Shown here: one piece after another, positions 25,801 through 36,100 of the stretch
Layout: every line of letters starts with the position of its first letter
How positions within the stretch are numbered: the stretch's first letter is position 1
The notes under the pieces: model-generated
The model's input: only the letters and a program-made list of their open reading frames with translations
Databases searched by the model: none
Told to the model about the DNA's origin: nothing
Made by a program: the position numbers and the translations under genes
Source of the DNA: Chondrilla cf. caribensis
Lineage: Eukaryota; Porifera; Demospongiae; Chondrillida; Chondrillidae
Direction: 5' to 3'
DNA length: 64,000 nt
NCBI GenBank assembly: GCA_964020155.1
Contig: OZ026568.1
Span: 2,091,320 to 2,155,319, forward strand

Positions 25801-26553
25801 TCACCTTAGGGTTTGTTTGTGCATGGTCTAGGCAAGGACTGTAAGTGGACTCAATCATCTCAGATGTTATCAGTGAAATATCTATATGCTGTTCTGATGA
25901 ATGAGGACGGATGAGTGGGGAATCACTGGTTACGTACAGTGGATACTCATTAATCTGCTGTAATTCGTTTTCAAAGAATATGGTGGATTAACAAGTTTGG
26001 CAGATTAACTGATTCAGAATATTCATTGGTGCTTGTACATTACAGTATGTTGGTACTGGGAAACTGTGGCGGATTAAAGGTTTGGAGGATAAAGCGGTGG
26101 CTGATAAACGAGAATTCACTGTACAAATAATGACCATGATCCCAACCCCAAACACTGGTTTACCTGATCCCAGGTTAAAATTAAGAATTATCACAAATTA
26201 TGTAAATGTGGTTACGTATCTTTCATAATTATATCAAATGTGTATCTTTGTAGCATATATACTGTAGGCTGTGCATTTTGTCCACCATAAGAGTAAAAGC
26301 TTAAGCCTAGTAGTTGAACCTAGAGAAAAATGTGTCCAATGCAGTATTAAACAAGACACCCTATACTCTGTGTTCCTACTAGAAAGGAACCATTTGAGAG
26401 GTTCCACTACAAAGCTGGAAACAGTAACTGTCCTACACTGCTAGAGCGAAATTGCTCACCTTTGAAGCATAATACAACAAAAGGATCGCTTTTACCAAAT
26501 TTTTCCACATTGGGAAGGTTGTTACCTTTCCTGACATGAACTTTCAGAGACAT
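5147..26553 (-). CDS. DYSF/MYOF-like: Ferlin family protein (dysferlin/myoferlin type, with DysF domain), apparently complete
   Basis: About 47 exons read on the minus strand from ATG at 26553 (exon 26460-26553). Order: C2A (26553-24362; G-K-S-D-P-F, L-D-P-E-W, V-F-D-H-E-R), C2B (23173-22115), C2C (21777-20989), Fer domains (20871-18161; F-E-V-S-I-G-N-Y-G-N-K), DysF (13253-11826; G-W-E-W, G-W-E-Y-A, R-R-R-R-W), C2D (11730-10949; N-terminal Lys/Glu tract), C2E (8657-7510; D-H-D and A-D-D), C2F (6432-5745; V-W-D-N-D, N-P-D-D-F), then S-F-L-W, a juxtamembrane basic patch and one hydrophobic helix (5494-5322). The last exon is probably a two-codon tail near 5147-5156. Ferlins are calcium-regulated, tail-anchored proteins for membrane fusion and repair. 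C2B lacks the acidic ligands, and C2A has Glu where the first loop Asp is usual. I saw no internal stop. Transposons occupy several introns. Exon borders are by eye. Confidence 0.93.
7795..8055. repeat. Imperfect (AC)n-rich simple repeat
   Basis: AC-rich low-complexity sequence with a GC-rich alternating purine-pyrimidine core (CACACGCGCGTGCGCGCACAC near 7930-7950). It lies in a ferlin intron between the two C2E exons at 8070-8164 and 7510-7683. Alternating CG/CA tracts of this kind can adopt Z-DNA. Confidence 0.9.
8782..8865. repeat. 20-bp tandem repeat, about four copies
   Basis: The unit TCTACAATATTTTGTATTTA is repeated head to tail four times with essentially no divergence. It lies in a ferlin intron between the exons at 8545-8657 and 9177-9304. 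The near identity suggests recent expansion. Confidence 0.9.
12611..12773. mobile_element. pogo/Tc1-like MITE, copy 2
   Basis: Starts TACAGTGAAT and ends AACTCACTGTA. The internal stretch TACTGGGACATTGTGG is shared with 3669-3847, and GGTACTGGGA also with 25935-26123. It lies in a ferlin intron between the exons at 12303-12541 and 12920-13036. Confidence 0.6.
13440..16524 (+). pseudogene. Reverse transcriptase + CCHC zinc knuckle + restriction-like endonuclease polyprotein, inactivated
   Basis: Segment 1 (to 14069) is a basic N-terminal region ending at the start of the RT. Segment 2 (about 14070-15427) has RT motifs [16 protein letters not shown] (motif A), [12 protein letters not shown] (motif B) and F-A-D-D-L (motif C). 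About 65 residues between B and C (near 14700-14880) look like a Tudor/SH3-type barrel. Segment 3 (15428-16524) is an alpha-helical linker, a C-x2-C-x8-H-x4-C knuckle near 15920-15970, then R-P-D-L-V and L-F-E-L-T-V with a downstream Lys-rich stretch, as in R2/NeSL-type endonucleases. Breaks: a frameshift near 14065, a frameshift in an A-run near 15420, and adjacent in-frame TAG TGA at about 15898-15903. The family is RLE-type non-LTR RT. The start codon is uncertain. Confidence 0.85.
16720..16970 (+). repeat. Right-arm repeat units of the RT element
   Basis: Successive units of the form GGCTCGTTGTTTTGGCAAG, TTTCCTATTTCGTTCGTTCG, TTCTGTA(A/G)ATATTC, diverging towards the right TIR. A related single unit occurs in the left arm at about 13421-13456 in direct orientation. 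The same unit is amplified to a regular 60-bp array in the derivative at 47220-47480. Confidence 0.8.
17446..17652. repeat. Large near-perfect palindrome (about 100-bp arms)
   Basis: From TGTACATCAATACTGAGCAC to its complement ending near 17650. The arms meet around AAAATATGATACACGTTTT (17540-17558) with only a few mismatches. It lies in the same ferlin intron as the RT element, 350 bp beyond it. The sequence is predicted to extrude a long hairpin. It is likely a foldback element or a recent inverted duplication. Confidence 0.85.
19085..19400. repeat. Dispersed repeat, copy A (pairs with 34675-35090)
   Basis: It shares with 34675-35090 the ordered landmarks CCAGGAGGGATA, GTGTGTCATGG, ATACAGTGTT, TATTGTGTTAA, a GATCTGGGCAATATCAAA-like stretch, AAGCCTGC and CTGTCTTCC. 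Both copies face the same way. It has no coding capacity and lies in a ferlin intron beside the exon at 19491-19803. The superfamily was not recognised. Confidence 0.6.
24780..25460. repeat. Composite repeat block in ferlin intron 1
   Basis: The base composition is more CpG-rich than in the flanks. It contains the 25069-25138 hairpin. A segment at about 25180-25275 (GCCCTAGACAATGGTGGCAC onward, through GTGTACAGGCCTGA) recurs at 50017-50135. The block separates ferlin exons 1 and 2. The open reading frames inside it are short and not recognised. Confidence 0.55.
25069..25138. mobile_element. Short hairpin MITE, 70 bp
   Basis: GTCTGACGTAGCCCAGACC at the left is mirrored by GGTCTGGGCTACGTCAGAC at the right, with a short CCATTTTATTACG centre. 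It is essentially all terminal repeat with no spacer for coding. It lies in ferlin intron 1. Confidence 0.75.
25935..26123. mobile_element. pogo/Tc1-like MITE, copy 3
   Basis: Starts TACAGTGGATACTCATTAAT and ends GAGAATTCACTGTA. The body matches 3669-3847 through AAGAATATGGTG, TTTGGCAGATTAACTG and GGTACTGGGA. It lies in ferlin intron 1, about 340 bp downstream of the first exon in gene orientation. Confidence 0.65.
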
Positions 26554-27642
26554 TCTCAGCCTGATAGCTCCGTATCAAGTTGAGAGGCAGGCCTGAAATG
26601 ACCTTTCCCTACAAAACTTCAACTGGTACTGAATAGAATTTCCCAGTTAGGCTGTATGTAATTAACGATATGGTACACAGGTGTTAGCTTTCTTGTACCT
26701 GTCCCAGTGTTACTCCAGTGCATGGGAGCTACAACAGATGAAGTTTTCACACATTTCCAATTCAACTGATGGAGCCAGCCAAGGCATCATATTTTAACCA
26801 CTTGTGACTGCACCATTCAACAATACTGACAAACTATTATTGCAAGTATGTACGTGCACATAATTTCAGTAGACATTTATATATTCATGATGTATAACTC
26901 TTGCTAAGCTCACAACTTAATATCAATAAAATGCCATCTTAATTTGCTTGATAGGGCCAATTTCTTTTGTAGAATTTGATATTGCATACATTAGACAATT
27001 ACCAAACCCTACATATAAACTACGCAGGAAGACAACAGCCTTCCATCCCATGATAAGCTTTCATAATATATAACCAGTTGATATATCATGCAGCAGTTCT
27101 CTTTGTAGCTTGCACAGTGTCAAAAACTGAATTTTCACTACCATGAAATTCATAGGATAGGTTCAGGAAACATGGCATTTCATGGCATATGGCCTGTAAC
27201 AGGTCATATGCTATTTCCTCATACCTTTCATGAAGGAGGACAGGGCACATTTCCTCTCCAATTTCATCCATTCGCCGGGTAGCACAACATGCTACATGGT
27301 GTGCATATGCCGCATGGTCGATACGCTGTTGCATGCCATGTACCTTGATTTTTGACACTATTATAATCAATCGCACCATACTGTAATGCATATCACGTTA
27401 ATTTGAATAGTCTTGGACATTGGTTCAAATCACAAATAGTATCCATGAAATGATAAAACATCAGAAGCATTCAAACAAGAAATACATAGAAATATTGAAA
27501 TCATGAATTCAAAGTGCTGTGAGATGAATTCAAATCACAACAGGTGGAAAAAATTAAATCGTCAACAAAAGAATGAGGCTCGTGTTACAAAGCGTTTGTT
27601 ATAATAGCTTGACAATGTAGCTACACTGCAATACTTGAAAGG
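26554..27642. other. Ferlin upstream region / intergenic
   Basis: The region between the ferlin start codon and the 3' end of the next minus-strand gene. It should contain the ferlin promoter, but no core element can be singled out. A minus-strand open frame at 27086-27391 (101 codons) has His- and Cys-containing, protein-like composition (H-H-V-A-C-C and E-E-M-C-P-V-L-L-H-E-R). I do not recognise it and see no clear splice partners. It could be an exon or transposon debris. Confidence 0.4.
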
Positions 27643-29516
27643 TCACTTTTTAGAGAAAGCCCACAATGGTAAATCCTCACTGGAAGGTTGAGATCGTGCT
27701 GAATCCTCTCCAGTAGTGCGTTTCCTTGACATTCTTTTCGAAGTTACTGACTTGGTGGATAGGGTCTGTTCATCTAGGCGAGCCATGAAGGAATTGACTT
27801 CACTTGACCTCCAAGGCAAAGGTTTAACGAAAATAGTGTCATCACTGCTATCATCCCCGCTGTTTTCACTTGACATCATTTCAACACTCAGGATGTTCTC
27901 CCACATATTCCTATGCTTGTTATCATCAAAAGTCATGGATCTGAGGGCCGCTCTTCGTTCTTGAAGTTTCTACAATCAATGAAATGTCACATAGTATCCA
28001 TTGCGAGCAGTGAAATATAATCTGTATTCTGAGAACTCACCCTTGCCAACCGTTCATGCCTTCTTTTCCTCTGTAGATCACTAACACTCTTCCCATTCCT
28101 TTCTGCAGAAGCTTCTTCACACAGACTTCGGTAATAGCGGTAGGCTGCATCTAAAATAAATGGACGAGTTAGGTGAAAAAATAGTATATGCATGCAACAA
28201 CAATCATTATCACAAGGTCAAAACTCGTGATTCCCTAACCATGAATTTGTTGGGTTGAGAAATCAGGTTGTAACCCTTTAACTTCACGAACTAGTTGCTG
28301 CAAAGTCCTTTGATTGTCTTCATCTTTAAAAGATTTGCTAAAGAAAACAGTACCCTTACAGTCAAGTCATGCACCACTTAACTCCAATACAATGTTTGAA
28401 CTTACCCTGGTTCAACATTCCATCCAAGAAAGTTCTCACCTTCTTGCTGCAACATTCCATACACCCTTCTTCTTTCACGCTGTACAAAAATATATGTACT
28501 GAGGTTTTCATGCTTTGAACAAATTTTGGATATTACATATACATGAAGTATTTCATTAAACAAATTGCAATTCAAAGCATGTAAGCTCAAGATCAAGTTG
28601 TATCATACAGAATGGATGATATAAAAGCAAGCAATTTGGTTGCTACCTACTCTAACAGGTGTGAGTTGGGGAATTGAACTAAGTCTTGGAAATTGGGTAC
28701 AAGCTATTACTAGATAAATGAGCAATAATGGTGTACCAGATATACACAATAATATATGGATAGGCATATAAGTACGTCCAGACACAAAGATATATACTAT
28801 GAAATGGTCTGTGATGAGCTTAACAATTCAAGCTGGAATAAGATTCCGGGCCACTGACATGCAATTGATCAAAATATTAACATAATAGCAAATCATGAGT
28901 ATGATTAGAAATATCAAATATGATTGGATTAACTCACACTGACTAAGAGGGGTACTTTTTTCCTGGCTTTATTGGTACTGTTATCACTACTTGAGGATGA
29001 TCTGGTGCTCCAGATGTCATTTTCCATTTTGCTCAAGCGTCTTTCAGTACTGTCCAGCCTTTTCGCGACGACTCCTAGCAGATCATTCGTTTTTTGAATC
29101 TGCTTTAAGACTGAATCAGTAGACTCTTCCAAATCTTTTCTTTGATCGGCAATGGGCGAGTTTTCTTTATTATCGTCACCGGCAGTAGTTGTTTTTGTTA
29201 CATTTGGCAAACGGACAGTAATATTCCTGTCTGAAGGTAGATGCGAAGATGGCAAACGTTTTCTCTTCAGCTTTTCGTTGTCCTTGCCTTTGTGTGTTGG
29301 TTTGTCGTGTGTCCAAGGTGAAGAGGATGGCGTTTTACTACGCAGGTTAGATACTGGACCCTTTTGTTTCCTTGCAGGGACTGTTGACTCTTCCGCGTCA
29401 AGATCGTCGGAATCTGGTAAGTATATCCTACCATTGAAGTGTCCTTTACCAAATAGTATTTGTTCAGGTTGATAAGAAAAATCACAGTCACGGTCTGAGT
29501 CACTAGAAAATTCCAT
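27643..29516 (-). CDS. Uncharacterised protein, probably lineage-expanded family; five exons, 395 aa
   Basis: Exons 28938-29516, 28406-28479, 28240-28337, 28041-28150 and 27643-27969 join in phase to 395 codons plus stop. The order is an acidic, low-complexity N-terminus (many Ser, Asp and Lys), a short coiled-coil stretch (V-A-K-R-L-D-S-T-E-R-R-L, about residues 150-170), then K-V-P-L, R-R-V-Y, G-W-N-V-E, a basic helix rich in Arg/Lys (Q-R-K-R-R-H-E-R), M-S-S-E, K-P-L-P-W-R and L-P-L-W-A near the end. I recall this motif series in unnamed multi-copy proteins of sponges and some marine invertebrates; that is memory, not a search. It has no known catalytic motif. Nuclear and nucleic-acid-binding roles are possible given the basic helices, but no function should be assumed. 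Confidence 0.75.
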
Positions 29517-30120
29517 CTTTGGATAAAACTTCGATCATCTGAAGGAATGTCACGATCGCGCGCGCGCGTATTTCCATCGAATTCATTGGATAGTTGTGAC
29601 CTAATAAACTTAACAGATAAAATTAGACTCGTAACACGTGGTCTCCGTCCCGTACCTAGTGAGCGCGAAAGACGTTATGGACTTCGACTCTGCAAGCCTG
29701 TATGAAGAGACACCATCCTCTAGTCTTCACATTTTAATGTACCAGGAAATTTGACATGTATCCGTGGCTCAAATTTCCGTCAGCTTTCCTTTCATTGGAA
29801 TATTCCGGAAATTTCATAATTTACACAGTGAATTGTTCCAGCAATCGAAGACTCAATTGTTTACAGGTATGATGCAGTTTTAAATCAATCAGCTACGTTG
29901 GACTGACTTGATGAAGACACCTCATCAAAAACAAATTAATGTACATTATAACACTATTATGTAAAAATGTTATTGTCTTTATGTCTGATTCACATGTAGT
30001 ATTGTACATACATGCAAAATATAATTCATGCTACTAATTCATACCCAGAAAGCCGTACACTAACAAATTGGGTAACTTTAGTGATTTCCCTCACATTATG
30101 TGAAGTTTATAATACTTACG
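29517..30120. other. Intergenic region between two tandem minus-strand genes
   Basis: No coding signal recognised. It contains GCGCGCGCGC at about 29557-29566 just upstream of the start codon of the 395-aa gene. It should hold that gene's promoter and the 3' end of the helical-repeat gene. Confidence 0.5.
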
Positions 30121-33100
30121 TTATACTACGGTAGCTGTCATCAAGGAGACTGGCACACGTGGTGGTAAAGCTAATTTACTTATGTCTCTTATCAACTTTG
30201 AACACTCTTGAGTGATGTACTTTAAGGATTCCACTACTATACAGTCCTGAGACCAGTGAAGTGTGTCATGAATGATTCCTGCTTGCGTAATTCCTCCATC
30301 GCTATACAAAAGGTGAGAGGAGTGGATGGTGTTCTGGCCCATGCAGCAATTTTATAATCCTCGTTAGCTCTGTTTTCAAGTCAGGTAACCTAGTGTGAGT
30401 TTATTTTCTTATGAAGGAAATGTCTGAGGTGGCACTCAATCTGACCATGACTGGCTGATCAAGTCTACATGAAAAATACTGAGCTAGTATACTTCTGTAC
30501 GTATAATATATAGTAGTCATCGACAACCTCTGCCATTATATGTATTGCATCACAACTCGAAAGCGCTTACTTCCTTAGGTCAAATTCAACCTGTACTGGC
30601 CTGTACTCAATAAGATGCACAAACGAACAAATAAACTGAATGACATATAATAGATTCACAAGGTGATCACTACTACAAATGCCTTGCAAGTTGATGTAAT
30701 GAAGATAGTGCAAGGTTTGTGTCATAACAAGGATCTTTAAGTGTCTTGAAGAATGATACAAAACAACTAGAAAATGAATGTTGAACTTCGGCATATCTGT
30801 GACATTGTTCACTAACAGGTACATAACGTACATCTGTTCCTTTATGCCTGTTAAAATAGGGAGTATGAACTTTACTGAACATCATAAGCACACCACATTT
30901 TATTATATTAACTGACTCACATTGCATTATTATGCTGCATTCGCTTCAATACAGATAAAAGAATCCGTTGCAATGAAGATAAATATCTCACATTAAAGGA
31001 AGGTAGAGCTCGTAACACACCCTAATTACAAGTAAATGTACCACAGGTGCAAGGGGGATACATGGGAACTTCTATGAAAGCATAATATACGTATGTAAGA
31101 CTCACTTCAAAATACCAATCCAAATCACTAGGATGTTTGATCATCAGTAGTAGCGAGGATAGCATCTGGTCATTTGGGACAATATTCTACAGATGTGACA
31201 TACATGACATTGAAGTACGTACTTACAATAAACAACATTCAAAATTAATGTGAACATGCAGTACATGTGTGCACTTTAGTATACACATGTACCTTTGTAC
31301 ACATGGACCCACGGAAAAGCGATGCTGCTATGCATGTAAGTGCATGTGGGGACATGAAACAGTGGAATAACAGAAGAACTGTGGATAAGATGAAATAGAC
31401 AACAATGTTCAATGTCAAACATATTAGAGGATAGGATTATGCTATGTAACAACATTTATTCTTTTTTCCTTTTTAAGCTGGACATAATATAAGTTACACA
31501 ATTACGGAGTAGCCAGAAGAGAATACCACACTGGTTTGAAGCGGGTCACAACTAATTTGTCTCCCATTCGTTCAGGTATAGTACAAACAGTCTAAATGAC
31601 TGCTGAAAAGTTATAGACGTGACAATAGATTAATTGAAACCACCTTGTGGTACCTCTGCATTGAAGAGCAAATTGTGCAGTTATCATAAATATAAACCAG
31701 CAAATCGTTGCCATGGCAATGGAGACAACTTCACATTTTGAAGTTCAGGATATTTTATACCTCCACTCAAACAGATGGGATTATATTCACATTCAACACA
31801 GACAATATTCGTACTTACAGACCTGATTCATGGCACAGTGCAATACATGCATGGCAGAGTCCTTGTCTTTAGCCGTACAACAAGATCTTATCAGGTAATT
31901 ATAATCCTCCAATGACACTGCAATCACATGAAGAACATAGATAGCTGAATATCACTCATGAAGGTTAGAATACAATACATTACTAACATTTCGTCTGGCT
32001 TGTTTTCTCAATTTCAAACACAACATTGAGCTATAAAGATAGACACACATAATATTATAATCAGTCTTCACAGTCAGAAGTCAAATACAGAAAAGACCTA
32101 CGTATATACAATGATGTCAAGTTGGTATGGTCAGCTACATACACAGTTATAACAGTAGGTATACGAAATTGTCCTATTTACTACTAGTAAATAAAGTAAG
32201 GTAAAACACTATGTAACGGAATTCAGTAACAGAGGATACATGTGATGCAATACACAATAATAGGACTATATAATGTGTACACATTAAGGACATGTATGTA
32301 CATGTAATAGTTGAATTCATTCGGGTGGGCTACAGCTAGGACAGTATTTTGAACTGAACCGCTCGAAACTGAAGCCACCACTCAATTGATGAGTCAATTA
32401 ATAAACCCAATTCAAAATTATCATAATAGTGAATATTATTAGGATGTCACAGGTAAACATGACAACTTTGTATAATATTACAGTGGTTAAAGCAAAATGC
32501 CAGATGAGAAAGTATACTGAAGAAGTGGGACATGCCAGAAAGGAGACAAAAATTAATATAATACATAACGCTCCTGTAGTAAAATAAAAGCAAGATTAAT
32601 AGACGAGTTACCGATGACAGGTGAGAGATAAACAGGAAGGAATACACAAGGGGACAAGCGAATATGTGATAGGCTACTAATTGGTGCCCCTAACTCGCTT
32701 GCCAGCACTTCCACGGCAAACAGGAGTCCCTATGTGAAGAGCTGAAGCACACAGCACATGCATGCATGTATTGACAGTTCTTGAAAGGACAAGGCTTATT
32801 TTCATTCCATCATTGCACATTACTCTTTCGAGTTTCTTTTATGAGGGAGGGCTGAGCTGTTGGTGGAGGATACTGTGGCCAATGCCCAGATCTCCTGGTC
32901 CAGGCGATTCCACCTCAAAGTAGGGTTGACTGCGATCTTAGTCCAGAAAGCCTGCTTGTACGTGGCCCAAGCTGCTCCCGGGTGGTCCCTTGCCAAGTAG
33001 GCAACGGTCCCCAAATATGTGAGAAGGTCAACTGAGTTGTCAGGGTTGGACTGCAGACAGGCAATCCTGAAGCAACAAAAAGTAAACACCCATTTAGTGA

Positions 33101-36100
33101 ATTTTTCTATGGGTGACCGTTTTTCTTATTACCCTCAGGGTACTGGAAGAATTCTTGGATCCTTTCGGGCAAGACTGTTGCAGGCTCCACGAGCCCTCAA
33201 GCACTTTATTGAGAAGGTCTGCGGGGATTGATGGAAAGCCACCACCCAGTGCCAAGCAAGGCTTAGGCTTTACAACCTTGTTCAAGGTGGACGCACTAGA
33301 GCCTGGGCCCTGCAATATAGTTGTAACCAGTTCTAGACCAGATAGGGTAGCTTCATTACTCGACACTAAGTGGAGAAAATTAAAGAGGGCAAGGCTGACC
33401 AAACCAAACACCAACCAAATAGCAACAGCAAGCAACATGTGGGACAAAGCACCACAGATGAAAAGTACCGGAGCAGCAAAGCTGCAAGCTAGTCACAGAG
33501 GGGAATTGGACTAGATGGACCACAACCACACACTAGTAGCAGTAAATGGGTTACTTTCTAACAGGATTCCTGACAAGGAGGACCACAATCACATGCTAGT
33601 GACCACAGGCAGGCAATCTGAGAGGATCCCAATTGAGGAGGACAGGACCAGCTGGCTAATAGTAGCAGGCACATAACAAGCACAAAAGAACCCAGCAGGA
33701 AGGAGCAAAATCGCATGCTAGTAGCAATGAGCAGGCAACATACTAAGGGGAACGCAAGCCGAGGGAATTACACCCACATGCTTGAAGCAGGAAGCAGGCT
33801 ACGTCCTGAGAAGATCCCAAACAAGGAGGACCACAACCACATGCTGGTAGCAACAAGCTGGCTACGCTCAGAGTAGCACCCAAGCAGGGAGGACCACATG
33901 ACAAAAACAGGTTACATAACACTATCTATGGCTGATAAGAAGTAAAACCTATCTATAGCTAATAGATAGGTGTTGACCACAATTGACGAAACAAGAAGCC
34001 AGTGACTGTAAACTAATTGCTGGAAGACAAGCAGCATAATATAATTAACTTTAGTAGTGGAAATAGAACATATTACAAAAAATTAATGTGAAAGCAAAAC
34101 TAGACATAAGAAAAATCGAATAGGGGTTACAAAAACAAATAACTACTATGACATAAGAAGTAAACGTACCCTGGACATCTTGAGAAGAGCCTTGGGCAGG
34201 AGGAACAGAAGCATTGACGACGGAGGAGGACTGCTGTTGAAGCACACCTAGCTGTTGCAGAATGGAAGCCTGGGCTTGTTGCTGCTGGTCCAATAGTGCT
34301 TTCAATGACAAAAACAGAGACATAGCTCCACGGTGGAGGGAGAGGGCGTAGGTGAGGGAGGGGCTTGTTTAACCATAAGTCAATGGACGTGAGATAAAGA
34401 CACGAGACGAGTGTTCGGCAACTTCTCTGCAACGGACGTTGTAACTAAGTTATATTTTAGGGATTACAACCGACAAATGGTTAGTACAGTGCTAATATCG
34501 CAGACTATGTCTTGGAGACACATGTCCTAGAATGGAATATACGTATACGTATATACGTATATGTATTATGTATCCATATACCGCTGCTGTGTCCATTAAC
34601 CATGCTTAACCTTTGGTTAAGCTACATTTAGAACAAGGGTACAGCCCAATCATACCATTGGAGACAAAGAGGTCTGTGTCTCTGCTGTTGCCCCCCCAGG
34701 AGGGATACAATTAGTGTGTCATGGCAGTACTTACGTTTGTATCCATACAGTGTTCTGACATAGCATACAATGTCAGAACAATGATTACATAGACTAAGTA
34801 CACTGTGACAATGCAATAGCAACACACTACAGTAGTATTGCTAATGTATTGTGTTAAATGGAGAGCATTGTCACAGTGTACTTAGTTGTGTTAGCATAGT
34901 ATTTGCGCTATTGTAGTGTTGCAATTGAAGTGCGAATGAGGGGTGCTAGTTAATGATTAATTGATAGGGATATAAATCAAGATCTGGGCAATATCAAAGG
35001 AAACGGTCCTACATTAAGGGATAAAAGCCTGCTTTTTTTCCTTGATCCAGCTGTCTTCCGCTTAAACACCATGATATATATGCACATACACACTTATAGC
35101 ACATTGCAATGATTATGAATGGATGCAATTCTTTCAACATTTTACTCACCAGATGACGAAAGTCTGCAACATCAAAAAATCTGGCAACAGGTTCTGTTAT
35201 GATGACATATTGCCACAGAGGAGGATGAACGTTGTGCACTCTTAAAATATCTAAGTAATATAAAGTTATCCATGAAGGAGCAGAGCATTGGTGTGAACAA
35301 CACAGCAGGATGGAATATGATGCTCAGTACACAATACCTTGCCAAATGTTTGCCAAATGCTCATATGTGTCTACTGTTCTCTGGAGTTGCTTACTCAATG
35401 TGCACATTAAAAGTTTCATACCCTGTTACAGCAAAGTATACATAATTAAGAATGTGATTTGGTTAGAAAGGTTAAGGAAAATGAAAGACATCAACAAAGC
35501 TGTTTATAAACGAAATTTTCACTACTAAAAATGAGTTGAATGCTGCCAGCTAGAAACTGTTCTCCCATTATTGAAGATTCATGCATGTATATACGTACTT
35601 ACCTCTCCAGATGGAGTAGCCATTAAGTATCGGCAACAATTGTAAAATACGTCAAGAGCTAAATCTGCCTGCCCAGCTCTATAGCAAGCATGCAAAACAC
35701 TAGTGACAGCTTTTAGAGACAGACAACGATCAGTGATAAGAAAATCCTCAATAAGCAATTGTTGAACTTGAATAATACTGAAAACAGTAAAGAATGAATT
35801 GAATTAATACTACAGTTATCCACAGGCACATATGTGCACAAGTAACATACAATGTATTCAATTTTTAGACTTACGTATTTCTATGAGGTACTAGTTGATT
35901 CCATCTATTGAAGGACTGCTCTCCTATTCTCAAATACACTTTACATAATACCTCAGAAACACTGTGCAGAAGTAGAATAATTTGCAATCTCAGATACTTC
36001 AATAGGAATAAATAGAAAGAACCTTTCGTCAATTTTAATGTGAGATTTCTTCATTTTCCCCCAAAGCAACATTAGCTCAGCCGTATCCCTACGTATATAT

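Noticed and set aside
29152..29472. 106-codon plus-strand open frame
   Set aside because: Antisense to exon 1 of the 395-aa gene. It has no splice or family support.
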